Positions 44,350 through 56,602 of a stretch of 64,000 nucleotides of DNA are shown here, piece by piece. This DNA is from Mycoplasma sp. Pen4. GTDB taxonomy: Bacteria > Bacillota_I > Bacilli_A > Mycoplasmatales > Metamycoplasmataceae. Below the pieces are notes generated by a model. The model made no database searches and was not told the DNA's origin. It saw only the letters and a program-made list of their open reading frames with translations. A program made the translations under genes and the position numbers. The stretch's first letter is position 1. The number at the start of each line of letters is the position of its first letter. Location: positions 744,001 to 808,000 of the forward strand of contig NZ_CP060691.1 in assembly GCF_014352955.1 (NCBI RefSeq). Direction: 5' to 3'.

Positions 44350-44371
44350 GAACTCCTTGGAGTTCTTTTTT
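44350..44371 (+). terminator. Terminator of the tRNA pair
   Basis: Stem GAACTCC / GGAGTTC with a two-base loop and seven T. Confidence 0.85.
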
Positions 44372-44447
44372 TATTTTTATAAATTATTATGAAATATTTC
44401 ACTCTTTGCTCCTTTACTATTTGGATACGAAAGCTGCATAAAAAAAC

Positions 44448-44512
44448 AACCAACACTATTGTGTTGGCTGTCCCAAAATGCAAAGCGGAAGTTGCCACTT
44501 TGCATTTTTTTA
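44448..44512 (+). repeat. Double hairpin terminator unit, copy 1
   Basis: Hairpin X (CCAACAC TATT GTGTTGG) followed by hairpin Y (ATGCAAAG / CTTTGCAT) and seven T. An equivalent unit, inverted in order, lies at 45158-45221. Here it reads as a plus-strand terminator although no plus-strand gene precedes it other than the already terminated tRNAs. Confidence 0.65.
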
Positions 44513-45157
44513 TATTATAAATTTTGAGTTTTGTCTGAGCTTTTACAACCTTTAATTATTTTAGTTTTTTGTACGTAATATCATGGATTTTGTCACTTTT
44601 TAAAATCATAAAATCCCTTAATTATAGGCGTGAATAATAAAATCCATTTCATTTTGACACCACGCATTATCTTAGGGTTACTTATTAATACTCAAAAAAA
44701 TATATAAAGCATTGTGTTTTAATTTCGTTATAATCTCGAATTTTTACTCTAAAAATCTCTTATTTTATGTTTTTTGTATTCAATTTATATTTTTCTAATG
44801 GAATAAAATTAACAAAACGCATCACTTCTCCATCAAAATATCATTATTCAAAGAGTGCCTCATAAATAATATAGTTTTATACTTTTTCAATAATTAATAT
44901 ACTCTTAAATTAATTAATCTTTGTTGTGTTCACTTTTGATTTAATGCCTTAATTGTAGGGCTAAATGATATTTTTTTGAAACTGATGTAAGTGACAAAGT
45001 CTATGGTATTACAGATTAATGGAAGTCCGAATTTATAGCTACATTTTATAATTTATCTATTTATATATCTCGTTTCTAACTTCATTGATTAAAGATTGCG
45101 GTTTAAAGAATTCTTACAAATAGATTCTTCTTTTTCCATTATGAAACTTATAAAAAA
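44513..45157. other. Decayed gene-free region between inverted terminator units
   Basis: No open frame of note on either strand. On the minus strand short coding-like shreds broken by stops occur, for example YISFKKISFSPTIKALNQKW near 44960-44990 and RFVNFIPLEKYKLNTKN near 44790-44840. They suggest an old gene now degraded; I cannot name it. Confidence 0.45.
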
Positions 45158-45221
45158 CAAAGCACAAGGTGGCAACTTGCGCTTTGCAATCGAGCACAAC
45201 CAACACTATTGTGTTGGCTGT
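45158..45221 (-). terminator. Double hairpin terminator unit, copy 2
   Basis: On the minus strand hairpin X (identical over 24 bases to copy 1 when read on the plus strand) precedes hairpin Y' (CAAAGC / GCTTTG with an inner CAAG / CTTG) and six T. It lies 32 bases after the lipoprotein stop and ends the ABC/nuclease locus. Confidence 0.7.
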
Positions 45222-45252
45222 TTGATTATTATGTTTATGTAATAGTAACTTA

Positions 45253-47784
45253 TTATTTTACATGTACAGTGCTTGTTGTAGCAAAAGTAGGATTTACTTT
45301 ATATCCTAATGGTAATGTTTCATGTAAATCATTTAATGTAATTATTCTTTTTTCTGTGAATAATTGATATGGATCAACCATAAATCATTTTTCATCTGTA
45401 TTTTTTATTTCCACTCAATAGTATTCTTTTTCAACACCATTGATTTCTTTTGTACCAAATACAATTTGACCGTCTACATTTCCTAATGTATTTAATACTT
45501 TAGGGAAAATTTCGTTGTAAGCTAAAATACTTGTACCGAATGTTTTGCTTTCACGTTGTCATACTTTGTTTACATAACGTCCACCTTTTACATCGATGGC
45601 TTTGTCTGTGTCCTGAATATCAGTTCTTTTAACAAGTGATGACATTAATGTTAGATTTTCAACGCTTTCATCTCTAACACCTCTTGATGAATATTTATAT
45701 GAAGCAATAGTGTATGTTCTATTTAAAATTTCATCAATTGCATCATCTAATGCTTTAATTTTAGGATCTTGTAACATTTCTGCATAAGTTTTTTCAGAAT
45801 TTTCTGGTTTTGCTTGATACTCTTTTACTTTTTCGTGTCTTGCTTCTTGTTTCGACTTAAGTTCTTCTAATGCTTTTATTACAGCATTGTGAACACCTTT
45901 GAATGATGTTGAATCAATGTTTTCGCTATAATCACCTAATGATAAAGTTTTTTCTAATAATGGTTTGAATGTTTCTAAGTTATTTCTTAGTTCTTTTGAA
46001 AGAAGTTCAAATTGTTTTTTATTTCCTCTTGCACGTCTTTGAATGATTTTGTCAAACTCTTCTTTATTTGTAAGGAGTTTTATAACATTGTTGTATGCTT
46101 CATAAGTTTTATAGTATGCACTATTAGCATTTACATAGTTATATTCATTGTAAATATCACCATAGTAAAGTAAACTTAAGTGTTCTGAGATAAATACATC
46201 TGGATTAACAGAGAAATCTATTTTTAATTTATTTGTAAATAATGTTGAATCTGGTTTCTTGTAATCAGTGTTGATTCTTTCTCTTTCGCCTTCATCTGGT
46301 GCTTCATTTAAAAGAGTACGGAATTCGTCATATTCTAAGAAAGCTTTATTAATGAACATCGCATTTGTCTCAGATCATTTGTCAGGTTGTGTATCTGTAG
46401 CACCATTGAAAAGATTTTCTGGAATAAATCCATTAATTGAACCTGCTGGTAATGAAAGTGATTTATCAGTTGATGTTTCATTAACATTCTTGAATTTGAA
46501 TGCGCTATTAGAAATATTGAAATAATTAATTAAATTAATAAATGATTTTTTAACATTAGATGTAACGTTATCAAAGTTAATTTGTTCTTCTTTAAGTTTA
46601 TTTAAATCAATTTTAGCAACTATATTTTTTAATTCTTCTTGATGAGATTGGTAATATTCTCAATCAATTGAATTGTTATCGTTAACTTTTAATCCATTTT
46701 GTTCTGGTGTTAACATTGCAATTTTAGTCATATTTGCATATACATATGCAGGTAAACCTCTTGATGCAATTCCTACTGTTGAACCAAAAGGATTAAATGT
46801 GAAGCTAAAAATTGTGCTTGTTTCTTTTGGAGATGTTTCGGTATACACTTGTCCTGGTAAATCTGTTTCTTTAAAAATATCTTTGTATTTTTCTGCTTCA
46901 GAGCTTGCACCAGGTTTGTTTGCATCAATAGCCATAATAATTGGCATTAATAAAGGAGAGTCTTCAAAGTATCATTTGATAACTTTTTGAAATTCTTCTC
47001 TAGTAATAACTTTTTTCAATGTTTCTGGATCATTGTTTGTATATGTGTAACTTTGTAATTTTTTAAGATTTGTAATTACACCTTCATTGAAAAGTGTAGT
47101 AAATTGATCAGGAACCATTTTTGCAAGTGATAAAGTATCAACTTTTGAAAGCACAAGGTTTTCTGCACCATATAGTGTTTGAATTTGTTCATTGAACAAT
47201 TTATTAATTTCTAAGAATTTTTTGTATTCAGGTGTGTTTTCACCTTCTGCATTTGTTTTAGAACCTTCAAATGTGTGAATAAATTTATAAAATTTTTCTC
47301 AATTTTCATTAATTGCATCGATTGCTTTTTTAATTAAGTTAACGTGAGATTCGTTAATACCTTTAATTTTATTTTCATCAATAACAACTTTGTAATAAGG
47401 TTCATTTGATGATTCACTATATGTTCTTACTATGTTATATGGTCTGTAAACAGTTTTTGTAAAACTACTATTTGTGATTTTATATGTATCTTGGAAACCT
47501 AACTCTCAGTTATTGAATGTGAAAACCATCATTTGAGTAGTGTTTAATCTCTCAATAAAAGTTTTGAACTCTGGTTTTTCTTCAACTAATTTTTTAATTT
47601 CTTCATTTTCATCAATTCGCTTAGCATGGTTAATGTATGGATTACTTTTATCATATTTAAATGCAAATTTCATTGAATATTCATCTTTGTATAAACATGA
47701 AACTGCCATCATTGGTACAACTGCAGTTGTTGTTCCAACTAATAGAAAAGGTAAAATACGTTTCTTAAAATTTATTTTTTTCAT
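45253..47784 (-). CDS. Large lipoprotein at the end of the ABC transporter operon
   Basis: Lipoprotein of 843 residues. Signal peptide (MKKINFKKRILPFLLVGTTT) with lipobox MMAVSC. The body is soluble with aromatic-rich and charged helical parts (e.g. LEELKSKQEARHEKVKEYQ). The start is the internal ATG 5 bases after the stop of the upstream small membrane protein; an in-frame ATG 11 codons earlier overlaps that gene and would bury the signal peptide. Downstream of two permeases and a small membrane protein on one transcript, it may be part of the same uptake complex. Family not recognised. Confidence 0.82.
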
Positions 47785-47789
47785 ATTTT

Positions 47790-48062
47790 CTATGCAAACA
47801 TATCTATGTATTTTCATGACTTAAGTCCAGCATATGAAATGATTGAACCTAGTAAGAAAATAACACATGAGAATGCTAAACCTCCTATTGAATATGCTTT
47901 TGCGTATTGATATGCATCAATAATATCACTATCTAATTTAACATTATTAATATCCAATACACCTTGTAATGAACTAATGAATGCTGACAACGCAATAATT
48001 GCTATAAAAGCAAGTACTGTTAATATAACTCATGTAATAACTCTTCTTTTTATGTTTTTCAT
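47790..48062 (-). CDS. Small membrane protein, 90 residues, in ABC transporter operon
   Basis: Two hydrophobic helices (WVILTVLAFIAIIALSAFIS and GGLAFSCVIFLLGSIISYAG) separated by a short polar loop with DINNVKLDSD. Starts 8 bases after the upstream permease stop. Only visible if UGA is Trp and below usual length cut-offs. Unrecognised; perhaps an accessory subunit of the transporter. Confidence 0.65.
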
Positions 48063-48070
48063 AATTCCGC

Positions 48071-49117
48071 CTATCCTTTAATAGCTGAACCTTGTCTACT
48101 AATAGCACCCATAATTCTTTTTCTAAAAATTAAGTAGAAAATAAATACAGGGATAATAGCAAGGATTGATGCGGCTAATTTAACGTTTTGGAATGTATTA
48201 ATTGCTGAGTCGGGATCGTTTTTGTCGATTCCGGCTTTGAAAAGTCATACAGAGATAACTTCGTTATTAGTTGAGTTAATTGTTGAGATAAGAGCAGGTC
48301 ATAAGTAACTATTTCATGAAGCAAGAGAAGTAAGGATAATGATTGTTAATGTTGTTGGCATAACCATTGGGAATGCAATTTTGAATAAGTATTTTGCACC
48401 ACCGGCCCCATCAACAAGTGAAACTTCCTTAATTCTTCCCGGAATTGCTTCGAATGCATTTTTATACATAACAGTGTTGAAAATACTTGCTGTAAATGGG
48501 AATGCAATTGCAAGTAAGAATCCAAAGTATGTTTTGTAAAGTTTTGTTTTAATAATAACACCATATTGCCCTGAAAGAAGCGCAACTTCTGGTAACACTA
48601 GAAGAGCTAAGGCAATGAATCAAATTAAACCTTTACCTCTTCAATTTCTTAATGAGAATGCATAACCCATTAAGAAAGTAACAAATACTTTAAGTGTAAC
48701 TGAGATAACAACGTTAAGCGATGTTAATAGAATTGCCGATCAGTACCCAGATGAAGCAGCACGTGAGTAAGTGTTGGCAACAACTTGACTAAAATCAACA
48801 ATCTCAGTTGCTCCTTTGGTTCCACCTTCACCTTTACCGGCAAAGAATGATGAACCACTAGAGAATGATGGTAAAATTCTAAATTCTGATTTCAATAATG
48901 CAGCTTCGGTATCGTTCATTAACGAAATTGAAATCATGTAGAAGAATGGGAATAAAATAATTGCTCCAAAGAATGATAAAACGATAATTTTAAGTGCTGT
49001 TGAAGCAAAAACACTAGCTGGGGATGATTCTTTAACTTGGGATGCTGAAATTTCTTGGTTCTTACGAAGCTTTCTTTGCAGCAAGCGCTTTTGTAGCTTT
49101 AACTTTAACTCAAACAT
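48071..49117 (-). CDS. Sugar-type ABC transporter permease (MalG/UgpE-like)
   Basis: Second permease of a carbohydrate-uptake-type ABC importer, 348 residues. Six or so helices. The cytoplasmic EAA loop, which docks onto the ATPase, reads AFEAIPGRIKEVSLVDGAGG, close to the consensus EAAxxDGA. A low-complexity Ser/Gly-rich loop (SFSSGSSFFAGKGEGGTKG) lies between helices 1 and 2. The start overlaps the first permease by 56 bases and is preceded by GGAGAAAG. Substrate unknown: the family is sugar-type but the locus contains a nuclease. Confidence 0.88.
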
Positions 49118-50114
49118 TTCTTTCTCCTAAATTGTTTAATGTAAGTTGCGCCATGAAGAATCCCCCACGAACAACTGATGAGAATGTAACCCCAATAATA
49201 AATAGCGAAATTGATGCTGCACCTGATTTATTTGTTTCACCAATAGATGTTACGTAGTACACGTAAAGCATCAATGAGCTACCCCCATTGTTAATTGCAT
49301 TTTTTGGTTTGTTTTCAAATAATGCAAGTGGGAAAACTTTAAGTCCCCCGATAATTCCTAATGTTATAAGGAAGTTAATTGTACTTTTGATTGATGGTAA
49401 TGTAATTGTGAAGAATTGTTTAATTTCTCCTGTACCATCAATAGAAGCTGAACGATATAAGTTCTTATCCACTCCAAGCATAGCTGTTGTGAAGATAAGA
49501 ATGTTGAATGCAAGTCCTGATCAAATACCGTTAACGATCATAGCAACCAAAGCATTGAATGTATATGGTGATCCACTTGAAAGTCATGGAGTATTTGTTC
49601 CTAAAACTTGGTTAAGTAAACCAAATGGACTAAATAATTGAATGAATGCAAGAGAAACCGCAACAGCGTTAGTGATGTAAGGCATGAAAAACACTGTTTG
49701 TCAGTAACCCTTGGCTAATTTGTTATATAACTTAGCAATAATAGATGAAATCACAAGTGAAATCATCATTACGAAAGGAAGTACGAACAATCCGTAAATA
49801 AATGAGTTACGTACCCCAACAGCGAAACTCGGATCAGCAAAAATACTTGCGTAATTTTGTAATGTAAATGTCCCTGTCGCTTTAGATGTGAATGAATCTA
49901 TAATATTTGTCACCATTGGAATAATAGTGAACATTGTTAATAATATAATACCTGGTAAAAGTAATAATAATGGTACTCAAACCGGTGTTCTGTTATCTAA
50001 TATTGTATGTGATAAAGTAGCTTTTCGGCTAGACTGTTTCTTGACAGATCATCCGAATAAAAATGGGATATGTTTTTGAATAAATATATGTAATTTATTC
50101 TTATTGAATATCAT
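49062..50114 (-). CDS. Sugar-type ABC transporter permease (MalF/UgpA-like)
   Basis: First permease, 350 residues, with the EAA loop as LYRSASIDGTGEIKQFFTI. The start ATG lies inside the end of the ATPase gene (14-base overlap), giving [19 protein letters not shown]; no other usable start exists before the first helix (WVPLLLLLPGIILL). After what looks like an end at GERNV, a UGA (Trp) lets the frame continue to WVKVKATKALAAKKAS, overlapping the next gene by 56 bases. Confidence 0.87.
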
Positions 50115-52188
50115 ATTCTAGTCTTTCTTCGGTTACAGCATCAAAAATGTGTAATTTCTTAATTGGTACATCAAAGTAAATATCGTCACCGATTGCAAAA
50201 TCGAAATTGTTGTCAAGTAAGAAGTTAATTCTTCCGATACCTTGAACATCAACAACTAATTTACTTTCTTTTCCGAAGTTTTCTTGTACTACTACTTTAC
50301 CAGCAAACATATGATCATCTTCTGGTTTTGCTTTGATAATGAAATCTTCTGAACGTACTCCAATGTTTAATGATAATGTATCTTTACCTGCTAATTTAAC
50401 AGCCGGAAGAACTACATTACCCATTGTTAATACACCATCTTTGTATTCTGAAGGGAATAATCCCATTTCAGGCATACCTAAGAAACGAGCAACGAATTGG
50501 TTTTTAGGTTTATTATAAAGTTCAAGTGGTGTTCCTAATTGTTGAACTTTTGCTGTAGACATACATACAACAATATCTGAAATTGACATAGCTTCTTCTT
50601 GGTCGTGTGTAACGAATACAGTTGTAATACCTAGTGATTGTTGAATTTCTCTAATTCATTGACGTGTAGAAATACGTAATTTAGCATCAAGGTTTGAAAG
50701 AGGTTCATCCATTAATAAGATTTCTGGTTTCTTAACAATAGCACGTGCAATAGAAACACGTTGTTGTTGTCCCCCTGATAAACGAGTTGGTTTCTTTTGT
50801 AAAATATGAACAATTTCTACACGGTTAGCAACTTCCATAACTTCATTGTGGATTGCTTTTTTAAGTGAAATATCATGAGAAGCGAATTCTTTGATTTGTT
50901 CTTTTTCATTTTCAGATAAGAAATCAATTTTCCCTTCATTTTCTTTTAATTGTTCTTTTAAGTTGTATTTAACTTCTAACTCATGAACTAAATCGTAGAA
51001 GATTTTTTCTGCAGTTAATGGTAATGTTTTTGTATGTTTTAAAACAAGATTATATTCTTCATCAGAAGCTAATGTTTGTTTAAATAATGCTTTTTGTTCT
51101 TTGTAGATTGCTTTTTTCTCTGCTTGAAGTTTTGCATATTTTTCTACAATTTCAGCATGTTTATATACATACTTGTAACGTGTAAGAAGTTTTAAGATTT
51201 TTTCTTCTAATTTAACAATAGTAGTTCTATCTTTTAAAACAAGATTTGAAAAATCAATTTGCATTAATTTTGCTGTTGCGTTTTGTAATTCTTGAATTCT
51301 TGCTTCGTATTCTGCAGAATCATTTGTTGGGATGTATCTTAAGTTTAAGTTTGCCTTGATGTCTTTTAATTCTTCAGACTCAATTAAAGGCATTGGCAAT
51401 AAGTTATTCATTTCATCTTGTTCATACTTATCTTTAATTTCACGTAATTTCATTTTTGAATCTTCTTTGATTTTTTTGTTTGTTTTAATTACGTTTTTAC
51501 TTAATAAAGATATTTCTGAACTTTCGTGAACAGTTGATAATTTGTATTCTGTATGTGCTTTTTCGTAGTTTTCAACTAATCTAGCATATATTCCTTCTAA
51601 TTTGTGTTGAAGTTCAGTTGAGATTACGTATCATTCATTGTACGCATCTCTTAATTTTTGAATTTCATCATTAGTAGCACCGAATTTCTTTAAGTAGATA
51701 ATACGGATTTCATTACGAGCTTTTTCTCTATTTAAGAAGAATTTATTTTGTCAGTTAGCATCATTTTTAAGAGGGAATGCAATGTTTGCATAAACACTCA
51801 TGTGTGGGTATAATGCATAGTTTTGGAAAACAAACCCAATTTTTCTCTTTTGAGGAGTAAAATCAGTAACATCTTTACCTTTGAAAAGTATTTTTCCTGA
51901 TGTAACTGTTAATAAACCAGCGATAGCATTAAGTGTTGTTGTTTTTCCTGAACCAGATGGACCAAGTAATGTAACAAGTTTTCCTTCTGGAATTTTGAAA
52001 CTAACATTATCAACAGCTAATGTTTCACCAAAGTCTATATTTAAATTCTTTAATTCAATCGCAGGAATCGAATCGACATCAATAGATTTAAATTCTTGAA
52101 CATATCTCTTAATTGAAGTTGTTTTATCATCATCAATAGAAATTGTTGCCTTACGAATTGAACGAACTAAATTTTTGAGTAATTTCAT
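50101..52188 (-). CDS. ABC transporter ATP-binding protein (MalK/UgpC-like) with ~290-residue insertion
   Basis: ATPase of the importer, 695 residues versus about 370 for MalK. Walker [10 protein letters not shown] (about 76-84), Q-loop [12 protein letters not shown], signature LSGGQQQR (about 470), Walker [15 protein letters not shown]-loop VTHDQEEA, and a C-terminal MalK-type regulatory (TOBE) domain. Between the Q-loop region (ending [10 protein letters not shown] near 146) and about residue 435 a highly charged, coiled-coil-like segment is inserted in the helical subdomain. Mycoplasma UgpC/MsmK relatives are also enlarged. First gene of its transcript, with its own promoter. Confidence 0.9.
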
Positions 52189-52247
52189 TAGTTCCTTTCT
52201 TTTCCTTTCTAAAATTAAATTAATTAATTATATTAATTAATGTTTCT

Positions 52248-52253
52248 ATTATA
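52248..52253 (-). promoter_or_regulatory. -10 box of the ABC transporter operon
   Basis: TATAAT on the minus strand (with GA before it), 60 bases upstream of the ATPase start, in the 162-base gap after the nuclease gene. An AT palindrome of AATTAATTAATT units lies between it and the gene. Confidence 0.45.
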
Positions 52254-52350
52254 TCAAATTCGCAAAATGTCTTTATTTCTTTTAAATTTAATGCTTAAAT
52301 TTATGCAAATTTGAGGTCAAAATGTGGAAATTAGTTATATTTTGTTTATT

Positions 52351-53808
52351 TTAAAGTGATTTATCAATAATTTCGATAAATGGATCAAATGAGTTGTTTG
52401 GTTTAATTCTGTAAATGTAGAATGTTAGTTTGTTTGGATTATTAAAGTAATGTCAGAAACCATTTTTTCTTTCTCTTGCTTCTTGCATTGCATGAGCAAT
52501 AGGTCTATAAAGAAGATTTGCATATGTATTTTTTTCGTTAATTGTATCTTTTCATGTTCCTTCAGCAAGCGGTAATGTATAACCTGCTCTAACAATTTCT
52601 GTGTTGTATGAGAATTGATAATCATCTCCAAAGAATGCATCACCAACATATCTACCAAACGCATCTCTATTGCTTGATAAAATTCTTATATTTCTACCAT
52701 AAGCTTGGTCGAATTTTTCAGCGAAATGAGTTGATAATAAAGCGAATCCATATTCAAATGGTGATGATGATTGTGAACCTGTACTGTCTCCAACAGCTTT
52801 TTCTGGTGTATCAATACCCGAAAGTCTAATTTTATATATTCCATTTTCCTTAATACCAATTGATGGAACTTCTTCCAATGCTTTTACTTCAAAAGTATCT
52901 CCATCACTTACACTTAATATTGTTGCATTAAATGATTTACCTCTAACTTGTGGGTCTGCTCAATTAATATTTACTGGTTTGAATGTATTTGATTCGAATT
53001 TAACTTCTTGATTATAAAGTTGTGGGTTAACAGGTAATGTGAAATTAATTGTTGTATCAAAGTTAGAATCCTCAAGTTGAATACCTGCAAATTCTAAATC
53101 AAATGAGAATGAATAATTAACATGTACTTGTTTTAATTCTTTTAAAATTTTGATTCTTTCAGCTTCGATTCTTGGATCTTTATTGAAGTCTCTAGGGTAT
53201 GTTGTGAATGCTGGATTTATTTCATTGTTTGTTACTATATTTGGTTGAACACCATTATATTTAATTGTGAAATATTGGTCACCAATTTTAAAGATTGTTT
53301 TTGCAACTTTAGAAAATACAGTTTCAGCGTGTAACCATGAAGGTTGAGGTGCAATATATGTGTTTCCTTCCGGAATTGTATATGTAACTTCATTTATGAT
53401 TGAGTCTAAAACATATTTAGTAAACTCTTCTTTAATTACCCGTTTAATTTCTCTAACTATTCTTCTGATTTTAGTTGAAGGTTTGTCATCTGTTGTTTTG
53501 TCTATTTTGTAAACAGGTAATGATTCAGGTGTCATTGTTAAAACTGGTTGAATATTATATTCATTTTCAGGGATATTAACTTCGACAACATTATAACTTG
53601 ATAATTTACCTTTTATATCTTTCTCATAGGCACCAATCTCAGTTTGGAGTTTCTTAAATATCTCCTCAGATTGCGCTCTATCTTTAGTTTTTAAATTTTG
53701 ATCAATTAAACTTTGAATACGTGAAGATGTTGAACTACATGAAACAGCAACGATTGGAAGTGTAGTTGTAGCTGATAAAGTCAAAATTAATTTAAAGTAC
53801 TTTTTCAT
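52351..53808 (-). CDS. Thermonuclease-family membrane nuclease (lipoprotein)
   Basis: Surface-anchored nuclease of 485 residues. Signal peptide with lipobox VAVSC (Cys about 24), a 270-residue N-terminal region of unknown fold, then a staphylococcal-nuclease domain (about 285-450). Its catalytic parts are visible: VSDGDTFEV (metal Asp), RLSGIDTPE (Arg and Glu) and a late Arg in DAFGRYVGDAFF. Mycoplasma relatives such as MnuA degrade host DNA and RNA, and one (M. hyopneumoniae Mhp379) is encoded with an ABC transporter. The same context here suggests nucleotide scavenging. Confidence 0.9.
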
Positions 53809-53917
53809 AAGTTTAATTCCTTTCTTTAAGTGAATAGAAGTAGAATGTAAAAATATAATTCAGCGTTAGCTAAATTATATTTTGCTTATTATTTTACGTT
53901 TTTAGTTGTTGAAATTA

Positions 53918-56344
53918 TTAAATTTTGATTGTAGCGATGAAATCAGTGAATGATGTTGTTTCACCTGTTTTGTTTGTAACTGAGTTTTGAAGTTTATCAA
54001 AAGCAGAAACAACTGAGTTTCTAAATGCGTCAGCATGTAATGAACCTGGTTCTTCAAAAATTACGTATTTTGAATTATCTTTATCTTCTGGGTTAGATGC
54101 TTTTGCAAATAAGTTAAATGCAGATACTAAGTATTTGTTTTTAGCGTTCTTTTTAAGGAATGTTGTATCGTTTCAGAATCCTTCATATGGAAGAATGTAA
54201 CCCATTTGACTTTGTAAGTAGTTACGTGGTGTTAATCCTTCATCTGCTTTGTCTTTATCATCTAATTTAAGATCAGCATATACTTTATTTGATGTCATAA
54301 GTCATTTAATGAATGCACGTAATGCGTCATCGCTTTCATCATTTGCGTGAACACCGATGAATGATGGTCCTTGTCCATAAATAACATTTTTAGGATCTGA
54401 TGGTTTAAATTTACCTGGAGCATCTCAAGCGAATAATTCGTCTTCTTGTAATGTAGATGTTGTTCCAAGAATTGAAGCTTCAATTCCGGCAGCTTTTAAT
54501 TTATCAATTGCACTTGAATCAAAGTTTCCGTTAGCAATACCATTTTGAATTACAAGAGCCATGAATTGGTCATCTGAAGTAGATTTTTTAATTAATCCCG
54601 CGTAAATACCTGCTTCTTTTGCTTTTGCAATTAAAGCTGTTTTTTCTTCCTCTGTTAATGCTTTTATGTTAAATGTAACAATTAAAGTTTTACTATCTGT
54701 AATTTCTTGTCCTGGAATTTTTCCTACAACAGTATCGAATTCTTGTTTAGATTCATCATTTACAAAGTATCAATCGTATTTTCCGCCGTTAACATTAGGT
54801 GCTAAAATTTTATTATCTCTCTTACCAATTGTGTAGTCATCGCCTTTTTTACCAAGCTTTGCAACACCATCATAGTTATCGTTTACAGCTTGGTTCCCAG
54901 AAGTAAGTGAGTATTTCTTATCATTAACTGAGTATGATAATGAAACTTGTGATTTAGATCCTTTAACAAAGTTGTGTGTGTATCCTGCTGTAGAACCAAT
55001 TGAGAATGCATATTTGTGGTTCTTTTGGTTTGTTGATGAGAAAACACCACCTGGGTTTAACATTACCCCACCATTTTGAATTGCTGGGACTAATGCATCA
55101 AAGAATTCTCTTGCTTTTGCATTTGATTGAGAACTTGTATTGTGAATAACATCGTATGAAATTGTGATTTTTCCTTCAGCTCTGTTAACTGATTCGATCA
55201 TATTTCTTGATGCTAACTCTTCATCACCATTGTATTCTGCTAATAACATTGAGTAAAGAGCTTGGTTGAATACAGCAGCTGCATCATCAACCCCAAAAAT
55301 ATGTAAGTCAGATGAACCACTTGATGAGTTTACGAATAATGATTGTGCTGCTTGAGCAAAATCAAAAATTGCACCATATGATTCAAATAATGATTTAGAA
55401 ATTGTTGAGTATTTTTCTTTGAATTTATCAACAATTCCTTTTGCACCAGAAACTGGTTCACCTCAAATTTTAACAACTTCAGTTCTATCTGTTTGACCTG
55501 TAGTTTTTAATTTGTTATATTCATCTTGGAAATCTGCATCAACAGTCATTCCATTGCTTACAAATGTTTCTAAAACATATGAAAGAACTGGTGAGTTAAT
55601 AGCCATGATTACTGTAGATTTGAAAGCTGGTAAAACTCATGTTGAAATTTTATCAATACCTTCTGTTTGAGCGTTTGGTTTGGCAAATTTAATAGCCATA
55701 GATGTAACGTCTGTGTTAAGTGATGGCACATCACTGTTAAAGCTTACTAACATGTTGTTTGCAGCTAATTTAGCAGCTACACCTGTATAGTTAAGTGTTG
55801 CGTTTAAGAAATCATCTTTTTGTGATGTTCCTAATGCTTTAGAAATGTTTTCAGCACCAGTAGCATATCCTGAACCTAAACCTTTGTATTCAACTGGTTT
55901 GGCAACATTGATATCGAAAGCTGTTTCACCTTCTCTTGCTGCTTCATTTTTAATTAAGTTGTTGTAAACATCCATTAATTTTTTAAGTCCATCAGCTTGT
56001 CTTGAACCATCTGAGAATGTTGCACCAATAACAATTTTGTCTGACGCGTTTTGATCATAACGTTTTTCTAAAATAGTTTTATTTGTTGTTGGAGCACTTG
56101 CGTTATCAATTCTATCTGCTTCAGTTGTACCGAAGAATAAATCTGATCCTGGAGTTACTGGTTCAGTTGTTCCAGGAGTTGGATCAGTTGTTCCAGGAGT
56201 TCCTGGTGTTGTTCCGGGGTTTTCTGGATTAGTTGGTTTTTCTTGTGTTTCTGTAGTTGAACATCCAGCTGATGCCGCTAATAATGATGCAGCACCTAAA
56301 ACTGATGTTGAACCTAATAATAATTTTTTTAATTTAATATTCAT
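53918..56344 (-). CDS. Large surface lipoprotein, possibly P68-type/solute-binding
   Basis: Lipoprotein of 808 residues. Signal peptide ending AASAGC, then a Pro/Gly/Thr-rich tether with PGTT/PTPGTTEP repeats (about residues 37-65), then a long folded region. Segments such as KIVIGATFSDGSRQADGLKK, VPSLNTD and the C-terminal WDAPGKFKPSDPKNVIYGQG with FIKWLMTSNKV and YILPYEGFWND resemble extracellular solute-binding proteins. It is upstream of the nuclease and ABC importer and could be its binding protein. The family name is tentative. Confidence 0.8.
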
Positions 56345-56410
56345 ATTAAATATTTCTCCTTATTTTTGAATAAGTTTAATTTAAAGAAACCAAAACAATA
56401 TTTAAATTAA

Positions 56411-56426
56411 TACATAGGCCTATGTA
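56411..56426. promoter_or_regulatory. Perfect 16-bp palindrome upstream of the surface lipoprotein gene
   Basis: TACATAGGCCTATGTA, 67 bases upstream of the start codon, 13 bases downstream of a TTGCAA (56439-56444) that could be a -35 box. A GC core of this kind is rare in this AT-rich DNA. Looks like an operator covering the -10/start region. Confidence 0.5.
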
Positions 56427-56602
56427 GTGTTATATATGTTGCAACAAAAACTAAAAGAGTTTTGTTTCTTTTGATTTCTTATATTAATTATATTAATATT
56501 TTTTTAATATGCATTTGAATTGTATATATTTCCACATTTATGGAAATTTTTACCACAATATTTATTTTTAAATATTGTGTAACGGTAGAAATGCTGAAAT
56601 TG

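Noticed and set aside
44448-45221. The repeated CCAACAC...GTGTTGG elements as a CRISPR remnant
   Set aside because: Only two copies, 750 bases apart, each part of a terminator; no spacers or cas genes.
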